From the NCBI RefSeq assembly GCF_014651595.1, contig NZ_BMXE01000004.1:248001-312000 (forward strand): DNA of 64,000 nt. The letters run 5' to 3'. The notes below the pieces were generated by a model, which saw only the letters and a list, made by a program, of their open reading frames with translations, was not told the origin of the DNA and did no database searches. The position numbers and the translations under genes were made by a program. This document shows, piece by piece, positions 18,038 to 28,361 of this stretch. How positions within the stretch are numbered: position 1 is the stretch's first letter; each line of letters starts with the position of its first letter. The stretch comes from Pseudovibrio japonicus. Its GTDB lineage: Bacteria; Pseudomonadota; Alphaproteobacteria; Rhizobiales; Stappiaceae.

Positions 18038-18955
18038 CTATTTGACGCCCAATCGCCCCCCCACACCTTTCAAAAAGCTGGAAGCATTGCCCTCACCTAT
18101 TCTGGAGAACATGATCAGGTTCCCGAACAGGATGAGAGAGACACCGGTGACGGCAGGGAGCGTCCATCCATACCCTTCGACAACTGTTGAAAGAAGCAAG
18201 GCAACAACGGGAAAGAGCACCGTCGCATACCCGGCTTTTGCCGATCCGATGCGGGCCACAAGCAGCAGGTAGGTGGTAAAGCCAATGACACTTGAAAACG
18301 CTGCAAGATAAATAAGGGCAGCCACATAAGAAACTGTCGTTGGCAGAACCACCTCATTACCGGTAACCGCAATAAGCACCAGTATGATGAGCGCGCCAAT
18401 GCCCATGCCCCAGCCATTGGCCGTAACGGTACTGATACCCAGACTCGTATTCTTCCGCGAAACCATGGTGCCCAAAGAAAAGAAGTAGGTGCCAAGCATA
18501 GCCCACCCCACACCCCAAAGCGTGCTGGCGTCAAAGGAAAGCGCCAGACTTTGCCAGAAAATGAAAATGAGGCCACTCACACCGAAGAACCCGGCAACAA
18601 CAACGCGCTTTGTGATCGTCTCGCCATAGAAAAAGCGGGCATTCACAGCATTGAAGATGGAGGCAAGAGAGAAGATCACCGAAACCAGTCCTGAAGGAAT
18701 GAGCGCAGTTGCATTATAAAACGCCACAAAATTCAAACTAAACAGGCAGAGCGCTTGCAACACCACATAGCGCCATGTGCTCGGCAGACTTAAGCGCCTG
18801 AGCACCACCAATCCAGCAAGCATCAGGACGGCAGCCATCGCAAACCGATAGAAAATGGAGGTTAGGATAGGCACCTCCCCAATTTGCCAGGCGATCGCCA
18901 GCCAGCTCGTACCCCAGAGGAGAACGGTGGCAATAAATAGGAATGCGGTATTCAT
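18038..18955 (-). CDS. EamA/DMT family transporter
   Basis: The 305-residue protein has about ten hydrophobic segments in two halves, the layout of EamA (drug/metabolite transporter) exporters. TM1 holds TVLLWGTSWLAI, the hallmark first helix. The substrate is not predictable, although family members export amino acids, metabolites or drugs. AAGGAG precedes the ATG. It is divergent from an AraC regulator gene 117 bases away, which suggests that regulator controls it. Confidence 0.9.
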   Translation of the reverse strand: MNTAFLFIATVLLWGTSWLAIAWQIGEVPILTSIFYRFAMAAVLMLAGLVVLRRLSLPSTWRYVVLQALCLFSLNFVAFYNATALIPSGLVSVIFSLASIFNAVNARFFYGETITKRVVVAGFFGVSGLIFIFWQSLALSFDASTLWGVGWAMLGTYFFSLGTMVSRKNTSLGISTVTANGWGMGIGALIILVLIAVTGNEVVLPTTVSYVAALIYLAAFSSVIGFTTYLLLVARIGSAKAGYATVLFPVVALLLSTVVEGYGWTLPAVTGVSLILFGNLIMFSRIGEGNASSFLKGVGGRLGVK

Positions 18956-19072
18956 AATGTCGTATCTCCTTGACCTTGAGATACGCCCGGCCTCCTGTTC
19001 CTTCTTGCATAATCTTGCGGTTTAATCGCGTCCGACCTTTTTCTGCCCTTCAATCCGATATATTCTGTCTGC

Positions 19073-19909
19073 ATGAAACAGACTGTCACAGATGTCCTTG
19101 AAGCCTCCTCCGGAGCACATGCCACCGCGCGGCTGGACCTAGGTGCCGGGCAAACGGTAATTCTCTGGGAAAACCGTGGAGACCGGATTTTCTACGATCA
19201 TCCAGACGGGCACACGTTCAGCTTTTATCTTAAGGGCGGCACTGGAACCCGCCGTCTTGATATTGGTGGAGCAATAGGCCACCCCGGAGCAGTCTGCGTC
19301 ATGCCAGCAAACCAAAGCTCCGACTGGGAAATCACCTCAAGTTTCCAATTTGTCCATTTTCACGTGCCCGACGCCACGCTGCGCGCAAGCTACGCGCATA
19401 TTCATGACCGCGACGCGCGTCTACTGGAAGTTCGGGAAAGCACATTTGCCGATCAACCCGAAATCGCCGCCCCCATGTTTCAAATGGCCGTCGCAGCACA
19501 ACAAGGCGACCGCCTCGCCGCAGAAGTTGCCCTCTCAACGCTCGTTGCTCATTTGCCGGAAGAAAAACTCATCCTGAAAGGCGGGCTTTCTCCTCAGCAA
19601 CTACGCAGAACAGATGAGTGGATCTCTGCAAACATAAGCGGGTCAATTCTTCTAGCCGATCTTGCCAACACAGCAGGACTGTCAGAATTTCATTTCCAGC
19701 GCATGTTCACCCTGTCGCGCGGCGTATCCCCCCATAAGTGGGTAATAAACAAGCGCATCGAGTGCGCAAAAGATCAGCTAAAGGGATCACAAACCATCGC
19801 CCACATTGCAAGCGCCTGCGGCTTCTCATGTCAAAGCCACTTGACCCGCGCCTTCAAAGCAGAAGTCGGGACCACTCCGGCACAGTACCGTGCTCAGGTG
19901 TCCGGTTAG
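19073..19909 (+). CDS. AraC family transcriptional regulator
   Basis: The 278-residue protein has an N-terminal cupin-like sensing part and a C-terminal double helix-turn-helix (about 180-275). The first HTH contains LADLANTAGLSEFHFQRMF and the second IAHIASACGFSCQSHLTRAF, followed by the conserved GTTPAQYR end. It is transcribed away from the EamA transporter, so the likely role is ligand-dependent control of that exporter and of itself. The ligand is unknown. Confidence 0.9.
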   Translation: MKQTVTDVLEASSGAHATARLDLGAGQTVILWENRGDRIFYDHPDGHTFSFYLKGGTGTRRLDIGGAIGHPGAVCVMPANQSSDWEITSSFQFVHFHVPDATLRASYAHIHDRDARLLEVRESTFADQPEIAAPMFQMAVAAQQGDRLAAEVALSTLVAHLPEEKLILKGGLSPQQLRRTDEWISANISGSILLADLANTAGLSEFHFQRMFTLSRGVSPHKWVINKRIECAKDQLKGSQTIAHIASACGFSCQSHLTRAFKAEVGTTPAQYRAQVSG

Positions 19910-20097
19910 CCGCTTACGCACCTTTCACTCAGCACGCCCGCCCCACACATTCTCAGATGACCGTCTCCCGCATATCTAAGGCGCTTTACCTGCAAAGCAA
20001 CGCAACAGAGGCGTAAAAAACGCAAATCAACGCACATAACAACGCAAAACCGGGGGCCCAATTGGATCCCCAGCAATAAGCGTACGATGACAAAGAC

Positions 20098-23000
20098 TTA
20101 GGCGTTTGCAGCCAGTTTGGTCAGCTTGGACAGCACCGCAGCTGTTCCTTTCAAGCGATCATCCGCTGTTGGCCAGTCACGGGTCAGCACCACCTTCTGA
20201 TCAGGCCTGATCTTGGCGAGGATAGTTTGCTCGGCAATGTAAGAGACCAGCCCCGCCGGATTGCTGAATTCGCCATTGCGGAAGGCAATCACTATGCCCT
20301 TCGGCCCAGCGTCAATCTTTTCAACATTCGCTTTGCGGCACAGCCCCTTGATATAAACGATCTTCAGAAGGTGTTGAACTTCCTCAGGAAGTGGCCCGAA
20401 GCGGTCAATCATCTCCGCCCCAAACCCGTCAATATCTGAAAGTTCCATCAGGTCTGCCAGACGTCGATAAAGCTCAAGCCGCAACTGCAGGTCCGGCACA
20501 TACGTATCGGGGATAAGTACCGGCGTTCCAATCGCAATCTGCGGCGACCACTGATCTTCCTGGAAGTCCTCACCGCCTGACTTCAGCTGAGCCACCGCCT
20601 CCTCCAGCATCTGCTGGTAGAGCTCAAAACCCACCTCTTTAATATGCCCGGACTGCTCTTCACCAAGCAAGTTACCCGCCCCGCGAATGTCCAGATCATG
20701 CGAGGCAAGCTGGAAACCTGCACCCAAATTCTCTAGGCTTTGCAATACCTTAAGGCGACGCTCGGCGGTAGGCGTAAGGGTCTTGTTGGCAGGCACTGTA
20801 AACAAAGCGTAGGCCCGAGTCTTAGATCGACCCACACGGCCACGGATCTGATAAAGCTGCGCAAGACCAAACATGTCCGAGCGGTGCACAATCAAAGTGT
20901 TGGCGTTTGGTATGTCCAGTCCAGATTCCACAATAGTGGTCGCCAAAAGCACATCAAACTTCCCCTCATAAAAGGCATTCATGATGTCATCCAGCTCACC
21001 GGCAGGCATTTGCCCGTGAGCAGAAACCACTTTAACTTCAGGCACATTCTCTTCCAGAAAGGCCCTCACCTCCGCTAGATCAGAAACACGCGGACACACA
21101 TAAAAGCTCTGCCCCCCACGATAATGCTCACGTAAAAGGCTTTCGCGGATAACCATCGGATCAAACGGGGATATGAACGAACGCACAGCCAACCGATCTA
21201 CCGGCGGCGTCGCAATAAGGGAAAGCTCCCGAACCCCTGTTAGCGCCAATTGCAAAGTGCGCGGAATCGGTGTCGCAGAAAGGGTCAAAACGTGAACATC
21301 ACTTTTCAGCTCTTTCAACCGTTCTTTATGCTTTACCCCAAAATGCTGTTCCTCATCGATAATGAGAAGACCCAAGTCCCTGAAACCAATAGCTTTACCA
21401 AGCAACGCATGCGTACCGATCACCACATCAACGGCCCCCTCTTTCAGGCCCTTCTTGGTTTCTGAAAGCTCCTTACCGGGGACAAGCCGCGACGCCTGAC
21501 GCACTTCAATAGGCAATCCATTAAAGCGATCCGCAAACGTCCTGTAGTGCTGACGCGCCAACAAAGTCGTGGGCACAACAACCGCCACCTGCCTCCCTGA
21601 CATCGCCGCCAAATACGCTGCTCTTAGAGCTACTTCCGTCTTACCAAAGCCCACATCACCGCAAATGAGCCGATCCATCGGACGACCGGATGCCATATCG
21701 TCAAACACAGACTCGATGGCGCTCATCTGGTCATCGGTCTCGTCATAAACAAACCGGGCAGAGAATTCGTCATAAGCCCCTTCAGGCGCTGTAATCGCCG
21801 GAGCGGTTCGTAAAGCACGTTCAGCAGCAATCTTGATCAAGCCATCGGCAATCTCAAGAATACGCTTTTTCATCTTAGCTTTACGGGCCTGCCACGCCCC
21901 GCCGCCAAGCTTATCTAATTGAACTTCCTGATCTTCCGAGCCATAGCGTGTCAGCAGCTCAATGTTCTCTACCGGAAGGTAAAGCTTGTCCGAACCCGCA
22001 TATTGCAGCTCAAGACAATCATGGGGCGCCCCAACCGCCTCAATGGTCTTAAGCCCAATAAAGCGCCCAATACCATGTTCAACATGAACAACCAGATCAC
22101 CCGGAGAAAGCGCCGAGGCTTCTGTAAGAATGTTCGCGCCCTTGGACTTACGCCGACGCTGACGCACCAGACGATCACCGAGGATATCTTGTTCACCGAT
22201 GAAGGCCAGATCATCAATCTCAAAGCCGTGCTCAAGCCCAAGCAGGATCAAGGTCGTCAGCCCAGCGGGCACTTTTTTCAACTCAGCAGAGTTACCCGCA
22301 TACCCCGTTCGGTCCAGTCCATGATCAGCAAGCACCTGCGCCAAACGCTCGCGGGAACCCTCACTCCAGCAGGAAAGCACCGCCCTCTTCCCATCTTTGG
22401 AAAGTGCCTCCACGTGGGTAGACAGAGCGTCAAAGATGTTTACGTCACCAGCAGCACGCTCAGCTGCAAAGTTACGCCCCTGGCGACCACCCATATCGAT
22501 AGCGGTCTTACCTGTACCCGGAGGCATGGCAAACGGGGATAACTGCGCAGAGGCCCTGTCAGCAATGAAGCTCCCGAACTCCGGCTCCTGAAGATACAAG
22601 GCGACCGGCGGAACTGGCTTATATGGCACCCCTGATGAAAGCGCCTTGTTGTTTAAGCCGTCCTGGCGCGCCCCGTAGTGTTCCTCAACCTGCTCCAGCC
22701 GTTCCTTGATCATGTCCTCTGTATTGGCATCCAGTAAAACCGGCGTTTCACCAATGTAATCAAACAGGGTAGCAAGATTATCGTGGAACAGCGGTAGCCA
22801 GTGCTCCATCCCCGCATAACGGCGCCCTTCACTGATGGACTGATAAAGAACATCATCCGGCCCAGCGGCCCCAAAGGTGGTCACGTAATTCCGGCGGAAG
22901 CGAGAGATTGTCTCAGGTTCAAGAATGATCTCGCTCATGGGGACAAGTGTTAGCCCCTTCTTCTGAGCGAGCGTCATTTGCCTATCCGTATCAAACGAGC

Positions 23001-23616
23001 GAATGGACTCAAGCGTATCCCCGAAGAAATCCAGACGAACCGGCTCTTTGGTTGCCGGAGAAAACAAATCAATGATCCCGCCGCGCACCGCATATTCGCC
23101 GGTTTCGCGCACGGTTGGCGTTCGGGCAAACCCGTTCACTTCCAACCACTTAATGATCTTGTCCGGATTAATGCGATTGCCCGGCTTAAACGAGAGAATA
23201 TGGTTGGCTGCCCAGTCCCGAACCGGCATCCGCTGCAAAGCCGCATTGACCGTAGTGATCAACACGAACTTCTTTTTCTTTGGCAGCCCCTTCGCCAGTC
23301 GCAGTAAAGTCAGCAATCTGCGCGCAACAATCGCTCCATGCGGCGAAACACGGTCATACGGCAAACAATCCCATGCCGGAAGCTGAAGCACTTCCACATC
23401 AGGCGCAAAGAACCCCAGAGCCTCGGTCAGCGCCGCCATGCGCGTTGCATCACGGGCAACATAAGTCAGCGCAAGGCCGCCCTCCTGGACTTCTGCAAGT
23501 ATCTTTGAAAGCACGTAAGCTTCCGCTCCATCTGGAACAGAGGCCAGCGTTATGTTTTCACTTTTCTTCAGCAAACTTTCAAACACGGACTGGGCAACCT
23601 TATTTCTTAAAATCAT
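20098..23616 (-). CDS. mfd: Transcription-repair coupling factor Mfd
   Basis: Mfd removes RNA polymerase stalled at DNA lesions and recruits UvrA. The 1172-residue protein has the UvrB-like N-terminal part, the RNA-polymerase interaction domain (VVHVEHGIGRFIGL), the RecG-like helicase with Walker A GDVGFGKTEVAL, the DEEQ box in LLIIDEEQHFGVKHKERL, motif VI in RGRVGRSKTRAYALF, and the C-terminal TRCF domain. I used ATG 23616; an ATG at 23637 lies inside the preceding terminator-like stem. It follows sdhE on the same strand by about 50 bases with a hairpin in between. Confidence 0.97.
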   Translation of the reverse strand: MILRNKVAQSVFESLLKKSENITLASVPDGAEAYVLSKILAEVQEGGLALTYVARDATRMAALTEALGFFAPDVEVLQLPAWDCLPYDRVSPHGAIVARRLLTLLRLAKGLPKKKKFVLITTVNAALQRMPVRDWAANHILSFKPGNRINPDKIIKWLEVNGFARTPTVRETGEYAVRGGIIDLFSPATKEPVRLDFFGDTLESIRSFDTDRQMTLAQKKGLTLVPMSEIILEPETISRFRRNYVTTFGAAGPDDVLYQSISEGRRYAGMEHWLPLFHDNLATLFDYIGETPVLLDANTEDMIKERLEQVEEHYGARQDGLNNKALSSGVPYKPVPPVALYLQEPEFGSFIADRASAQLSPFAMPPGTGKTAIDMGGRQGRNFAAERAAGDVNIFDALSTHVEALSKDGKRAVLSCWSEGSRERLAQVLADHGLDRTGYAGNSAELKKVPAGLTTLILLGLEHGFEIDDLAFIGEQDILGDRLVRQRRRKSKGANILTEASALSPGDLVVHVEHGIGRFIGLKTIEAVGAPHDCLELQYAGSDKLYLPVENIELLTRYGSEDQEVQLDKLGGGAWQARKAKMKKRILEIADGLIKIAAERALRTAPAITAPEGAYDEFSARFVYDETDDQMSAIESVFDDMASGRPMDRLICGDVGFGKTEVALRAAYLAAMSGRQVAVVVPTTLLARQHYRTFADRFNGLPIEVRQASRLVPGKELSETKKGLKEGAVDVVIGTHALLGKAIGFRDLGLLIIDEEQHFGVKHKERLKELKSDVHVLTLSATPIPRTLQLALTGVRELSLIATPPVDRLAVRSFISPFDPMVIRESLLREHYRGGQSFYVCPRVSDLAEVRAFLEENVPEVKVVSAHGQMPAGELDDIMNAFYEGKFDVLLATTIVESGLDIPNANTLIVHRSDMFGLAQLYQIRGRVGRSKTRAYALFTVPANKTLTPTAERRLKVLQSLENLGAGFQLASHDLDIRGAGNLLGEEQSGHIKEVGFELYQQMLEEAVAQLKSGGEDFQEDQWSPQIAIGTPVLIPDTYVPDLQLRLELYRRLADLMELSDIDGFGAEMIDRFGPLPEEVQHLLKIVYIKGLCRKANVEKIDAGPKGIVIAFRNGEFSNPAGLVSYIAEQTILAKIRPDQKVVLTRDWPTADDRLKGTAAVLSKLTKLAANA

Positions 23617-23619
23617 CAG

Positions 23620-23660
23620 CAGACAAAACAAAGGCATCTGATTGCGCCCAACCAGATGCC
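23620..23660 (-). terminator. Terminator-like hairpin between sdhE and mfd
   Basis: On the minus strand GGCATCTG pairs with CAGATGCC around a 12-base loop and is followed by TTTGTTTTGT. It begins about eight bases after the sdhE stop codon and ends four bases before the mfd start codon. This leaves no room for a separate mfd promoter, so mfd transcription probably reads through it. Confidence 0.7.
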
Positions 23661-23668
23661 TTAAAACA

Positions 23669-23974
23669 TTAGCTTCCGCTCTTATCCTTGTAGTAGTTCA
23701 GGATCTTACGGAAGAGCTCTGTGTTGGCTTCATCAGGGACCGGTTTCGTTCCAATAAACCATGAAAACAGGTCCTGATCGTGGTGCTGCAAAAACACCTC
23801 CAGCTCATCCAACTCACCATCAGACATCTGGGCAATATGCTTTTCAACGTATCCACCGAGCATAATGTCCATTTCTTTCATACCGCGATGGTGACAGCGG
23901 AAAACTATGCGCTTTCTCCGGTTATCTAGCTCCATGTTCTCGTTTTGATCCTCGCTCTGCGCACTATGATCCAT
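23669..23974 (-). CDS. sdhE: SdhE-type FAD assembly factor
   Basis: The 101-residue protein carries the RGxxE motif (HRGMKEMD) of SdhE, which helps attach FAD covalently to succinate dehydrogenase SdhA. The rest, with GGYVEKHI and LFSWFIGTKPVPDE, is typical of the family. I chose ATG 23974 because AGGGGA lies six bases upstream; ATG 23980 would place that site against the start codon. It is divergent from recG and precedes mfd. Alphaproteobacterial sdhE often lies between recG and mfd, as here. Confidence 0.9.
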   Translation of the reverse strand: MDHSAQSEDQNENMELDNRRKRIVFRCHHRGMKEMDIMLGGYVEKHIAQMSDGELDELEVFLQHHDQDLFSWFIGTKPVPDEANTELFRKILNYYKDKSGS

Positions 23975-24151
23975 CGTCATTCCCCTAGACGGTCGCTTAT
24001 GCCTGTCACTATCTGCAGTTAGATAGGGCCAAATCGTTTCGCCTGTATACAACCCTTATTTTCATCTGTCAGTGTTTTCTTAAGGGCGTTGCACAAATCA
24101 CAGGAACATGGCACAGATCAGTCTACCTGTTCCCGTTATGGTCTATATGGT

Positions 24152-26254
24152 ATGCGCCCTACTCGCCTTGATCCTCTTTTCGCCTCCGTTACCAAACTTC
24201 CCGGTATCGGACCCAAGATTGCCAAGACCATAACGAGCCTGCTCGTCGGCAGCCCGGACCGCGAAGCCCGCATTGCCGATCTTCTCTTCCACGTTCCCGT
24301 CAACGTCATCGATCGACGCTTACGCCCAGGTGTTGCTGGCTCTCCTGAAGGGGAAATCGTAACCCTCAACCTCCATATCGATCAACACCGTGCGCCCCCA
24401 CGTGGTAGCCGCGCGCCCTATAAGGTTCTGGCACATGACGAGACCGGCTCAATCGAGCTGGTGTTCTTCCACGCCCGTGGCGACTACCTTCAGCGCGTGC
24501 TGCCAGTCGGCGAAAAACGCATCGTCTCAGGCAAAGTTGAATGGTTCAACGATCGCGCGCAGATGGTCCACCCCGACCATATGGTCTCAGAGGAAGAAGC
24601 CGAGGCACTGCCGCTTGTAGAGCCCGTCTACCCCATGACAGCAGGCCTTGCCTCCAAAACCCTTCAACGGGCCATGGGAACAGCGCTTGAGTTCCTGCCG
24701 CAAATGCCAGAATGGCAGGACCGGCCCTTTATCGAGCAACGCGGCTTCCCGCCATTTGATGTGGCGCTGCGCTCCATTCACAAACCAGAGGATGCCAGAG
24801 ATCTGGCTCCAGAGGGCAAAGCCCGCGCGCGACTAGCCTATGACGAGTTTCTGGCTAACCAGCTCGCGCTGGCACTGGTACGCAACTCACTGCGCCATTT
24901 GGGAGGTAAATCCCGTAAAGGCGATGGCTCCCTGCGCCGCAAGATCCTAGCAGCCCTACCGTTTGAACTCACAGGCGGTCAGGAAGAAGCACTAAAAGAG
25001 ATTTTCGCAGACCTCGAAGAGCCCTCCCGCATGCTGCGCCTTCTACAAGGCGATGTAGGCTCCGGTAAGACCGTCGTTGGGCTCATGGCGATGGCAGCAG
25101 TCATTGAGACGGGCGGACAAGCCGCCATGATGGCGCCAACCGACATTCTCGCCCGCCAGCACTGCGCCTCCATGAAACCACTGTGTGAGGCTGCGGGCAT
25201 TCGCATGGCCGTCCTTTCCGGCAAAGACACAGCCAAAACCAAGCGCGAGATTGGCGAAGCGCTGGAAGCAGGTGACATCGACCTGATCGTCGGCACGCAC
25301 GCTTTGTTCCAGTCCACCGTCAACTTCAAAGACCTCGGCATCACCATCGTGGATGAACAGCACCGCTTCGGCGTCCACCAACGTCTTGCGCTGTCCTCCA
25401 AGGGCGCCAACGTGGATGTGCTTGTGATGACAGCAACCCCGATCCCGCGCACGCTGGTGCTTTCTTACTTCGGCGACATGGACGTCTCCCGTCTAACCGA
25501 TAAACCCAAGGGGCGTCAGGAGATCAAAACAGTCTCCATATCCCTGGACCGCATTGGAGAAGTTGTTGACCGTCTCAAGGCCATGATCGCCCAAGGCCAG
25601 AAGATCTACTGGGTGTGTCCGCTGGTAGAGGAATCTGAAAAGATCGACCTTGCTGCCGCTGAAGAGCGTTTCAACGACCTTCGAAACGCGCTTGGCCCCG
25701 TCGTTTCTCTCGTGCATGGCCGTCAGAAGCCGGAGGAAAAGCAGGCAGCCATGGAGGCCTTCAAGAATGGTGATACCCGCGTTCTTGTGGCAACCACTGT
25801 CATTGAGGTGGGTGTTGATGTTCCCGATGCTACAATCATCGTCATCGAACATGCAGAACGTTTCGGTCTTGCCCAGCTACACCAGCTTCGGGGACGCGTT
25901 GGCCGTGGAAGCCTCGCTTCCTCCTGCCTGCTGCTCTTTAAAGCACCACTCACTGAAACCGCGGCCGCGCGCCTGAATATCCTCCGCCAGACCAACGACG
26001 GATTTCTCATTGCAGAAGAGGATTTGCGCCTGCGCGGTGAGGGGGAACTTCTGGGCACCCGTCAATCCGGCTCACCGGGCTTCAGACTAGCATCCATCGA
26101 GGATCATGCTGATTTGATGGAAATCGCGCGCGACGACGCCAAGCTCATTTTGGCGACAGACCCTGACCTTAAATCAGAAAGAGGCGACGCCTTGCGCCAC
26201 CTCTTGTATCTCTTTGGCAGAGATGAAGCCATCAAACTGCTAAGGGCTGGCTGA
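24152..26254 (+). CDS. recG: ATP-dependent DNA helicase RecG
   Basis: RecG reverses stalled replication forks and processes Holliday junctions. The 700-residue protein has the N-terminal wedge/OB-fold region, Walker A GDVGSGKTVVGL, motif II DEQHRFGVHQR, TATPIPRTL, and motif VI LRGRVGRGS. I chose ATG 24152 (MRPTRLDPLF), which fits the usual family N-terminus; an upstream ATG at 24089 adds residues unlike the family. It converges with the DUF502 gene with one base between the stop codons. Confidence 0.96.
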   Translation: MRPTRLDPLFASVTKLPGIGPKIAKTITSLLVGSPDREARIADLLFHVPVNVIDRRLRPGVAGSPEGEIVTLNLHIDQHRAPPRGSRAPYKVLAHDETGSIELVFFHARGDYLQRVLPVGEKRIVSGKVEWFNDRAQMVHPDHMVSEEEAEALPLVEPVYPMTAGLASKTLQRAMGTALEFLPQMPEWQDRPFIEQRGFPPFDVALRSIHKPEDARDLAPEGKARARLAYDEFLANQLALALVRNSLRHLGGKSRKGDGSLRRKILAALPFELTGGQEEALKEIFADLEEPSRMLRLLQGDVGSGKTVVGLMAMAAVIETGGQAAMMAPTDILARQHCASMKPLCEAAGIRMAVLSGKDTAKTKREIGEALEAGDIDLIVGTHALFQSTVNFKDLGITIVDEQHRFGVHQRLALSSKGANVDVLVMTATPIPRTLVLSYFGDMDVSRLTDKPKGRQEIKTVSISLDRIGEVVDRLKAMIAQGQKIYWVCPLVEESEKIDLAAAEERFNDLRNALGPVVSLVHGRQKPEEKQAAMEAFKNGDTRVLVATTVIEVGVDVPDATIIVIEHAERFGLAQLHQLRGRVGRGSLASSCLLLFKAPLTETAAARLNILRQTNDGFLIAEEDLRLRGEGELLGTRQSGSPGFRLASIEDHADLMEIARDDAKLILATDPDLKSERGDALRHLLYLFGRDEAIKLLRAG

Positions 26255-26255
26255 T

Positions 26256-27005
26256 CTAGTCAGCTGCCACGGTTTGGTGACTACCTTCTTTATTACCTGC
26301 CTTCTTCCGCTGATGCTCCTCAACAGCCTGCTTGTCCTCGCCTTCCAGAAGCGCTGGGTACTCAGGGCTGACAAGGCCTGCTGAAATAACCAGCTTGGCC
26401 GCGTCCTCAACACTCATGGAAAGCTCTATGATGTCCTCACGCGGCACAAACAGCAAAAAGCCGGAGGTCGGGTTTGGCGTGGTAGGCAAAAAGACAGAAA
26501 CCGTATCCGCCTCATTTGCAAGATGCGCGGCGACCTCACCCTTTGTGTCTGTCGCAAGAAACACAAGCGCCCACAAACCCTCTCGCGGATATTCAATCAA
26601 ACCGGCCTTGGTAAAATTGCGCCCGCTGTCATTCAAAACAGTCTCAAAAATCTGCTTGAGCGCTGCATAAAGGTTACGCACCAACGGCATGCGGCCAAGA
26701 ATGGACTCGCCCACACTAACGAGCGACCGGCCCGCAATGTTCGCCGTCAGGAAGCCGATAATTGTAATCGCCACCAACGCAGCAAACAAACCAAAGCCTG
26801 GCACTTCCACCGGCAGGTAAGTGTCAGGATTATAGATAGACGGCAGGAAGGGCTTCACCCATCCATCAATCAGTTGAATAAGCGACCAACTCAGATAAAG
26901 GGTGATACCCACCGGCCCCGTAATCACAAGGCCAGTAAAAAAATAGTTCCGCAACCGCGTCATAAAACCAACGCGCTTTGGTTTTCTATCCCCGTCAGAT
27001 CCCAT
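26256..27005 (-). CDS. DUF502 family inner-membrane protein
   Basis: The 249-residue protein matches DUF502. It has a charged N-terminus, one transmembrane helix at about 20-42, a short loop with the family pattern PSIYNPDTYLPVEVPGFG, a second helix at about 70-92, and a soluble C-terminal domain with SVFLPTTPNPTSGFLLFVP. Bacterial and plant (LCV-like, COV) members are membrane proteins of unsettled function. The gene is convergent with recG and usually lies near it in alphaproteobacteria. Confidence 0.9.
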   Translation of the reverse strand: MGSDGDRKPKRVGFMTRLRNYFFTGLVITGPVGITLYLSWSLIQLIDGWVKPFLPSIYNPDTYLPVEVPGFGLFAALVAITIIGFLTANIAGRSLVSVGESILGRMPLVRNLYAALKQIFETVLNDSGRNFTKAGLIEYPREGLWALVFLATDTKGEVAAHLANEADTVSVFLPTTPNPTSGFLLFVPREDIIELSMSVEDAAKLVISAGLVSPEYPALLEGEDKQAVEEHQRKKAGNKEGSHQTVAAD

Positions 27006-27266
27006 CGGCCAATCTTTCTTATCTCGGGAACCAACCGCATTCAGTCTGCGGCAAGGTGTAGGTATATCCGTACATCTTTACGAACTAGTGTATTTTGTAG
27101 GTATTGCAAGTTCCCCTTGAAAAAGAACTCACGCTTCTCATGTAAGCAGGTGGATATGTTATCCATGGCCGCCGATTAACGTGCCAGTAGCCAAACTCTT
27201 ACTATTGTCAGCACTTACCAACGCGGCGTATAAGGCATATTATGCTTGCCGGACATGGAGCACCCT

Positions 27267-27638
27267 GTGAAGAAGCTACTCTACCTAACGCTTGGTTTAG
27301 CCCTTGTGGCCACAGGGATCGTTGGCATCTTTTTACCACTACTGCCGACGACCATTTTCTTTATCCTTGCAGCGGGCTGCTTTGCAAAGTCCAACCCGCG
27401 TCTGGAAAACTGGATACTAACACATCCCAAGATTGGCCCAAACGTAATCCAGTGGCAAGAACATAAGATCATCCCGAAAAAAGCAAAACTCTTCGCCTTC
27501 ACAGGCTTGGCCTTCGGCTATTTGATGTTCCTGAAAATGTCACAACCAGCCCTACCGCTCGCGCTCACCGTAGCCCTCATCATGTGCGCCATAGCCACCT
27601 ACATAGCCACCCGCCCCTCCAAGCCAGCAGCAGCCTGA
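27267..27638 (+). CDS. YbaN/DUF454 family inner-membrane protein
   Basis: The 123-residue protein is a DUF454 (YbaN) membrane protein. The first helix contains GIVGIFLPLLPTTIFFILAA, the family signature, and is followed by a cytoplasmic loop with NPRLENWILTHPKIGP, then two further helices. The function is unknown. I chose GTG 27267 because GGAG lies six bases upstream; TTG 27246 and ATG 27255 lack such a site. It is transcribed alone. Confidence 0.85.
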   Translation: MKKLLYLTLGLALVATGIVGIFLPLLPTTIFFILAAGCFAKSNPRLENWILTHPKIGPNVIQWQEHKIIPKKAKLFAFTGLAFGYLMFLKMSQPALPLALTVALIMCAIATYIATRPSKPAAA

Positions 27639-28361
27639 AAAGGCTGGTCTATTCCTCTGCAAGCTCATCAAAAAAATGCTCAGCATTAGGCCATCCTGCC
27701 AAATATATGTGGGAGAGCAAAAATGCATCATAGTAAGCGTCAGCTGTAGTGGTTTCCAGAGTATCCGATTACTCCACTACAGCAGCCCGACTAAACCATC
27801 ACATCTCCCGGTCACATATTTGCGAAATCATTCAATCAGAAAATTTACAAAATCCGCACCTTTGGTGAGAGAATGTTCGTTTTTGGGAATCTGAGCGAAT
27901 GAGCGTTGTCGCCGGCACCTTCGTAGCTCGGCAACACCCCATTAAGCGGGACTACGGAAGGTCTGTACGAATACTCCCGGCAGTGTTGCACGCTTTTGGT
28001 TAAGATCATCATCAACAATCAGCTGTCTAGTCACCTCACTGCGATCGAAAGCAGAAACTGCTCCTGGAGGAACCTTTAACATTCGAAATCACCATCGGAT
28101 GATTGAGACAGGCGCCACAAATAGTCCTGACAGAAAATCACTGTAAGTGTTTTTTAATCAGGTAACGGATCACTAACGCCAAGTCCATTTTGGCTTTCAG
28201 CCTAGCCTCGCACAACTGCGATGCTATCTGACAAAACTTCAAGATCTAGTTGTGAACCATCTCGCCTAGAAATTAAGCCATAATCCAACGGATATTCAAA
28301 CAGCGCCAAAATGGCGGGTAACTGTTCCGCTGACTAAAACCCCACTCCAGGAACCTTTATT
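27639..28361. other. Gene-free, decayed-looking stretch
   Basis: No supported coding region was found in these 723 bases. A 10-bp inverted repeat (GCTGTAGTGG at 27743-27752 and CCACTACAGC at 27774-27783) is the only clear structure. The next genes are a pseudogene and a truncated gene, so this may be further erosion of the same locus. Confidence 0.5.

Noticed and set aside
27676-27894. Short open frame after the YbaN-like gene
   Set aside because: No ribosome site, no family and atypical composition; it lies in a stretch that otherwise looks non-coding.
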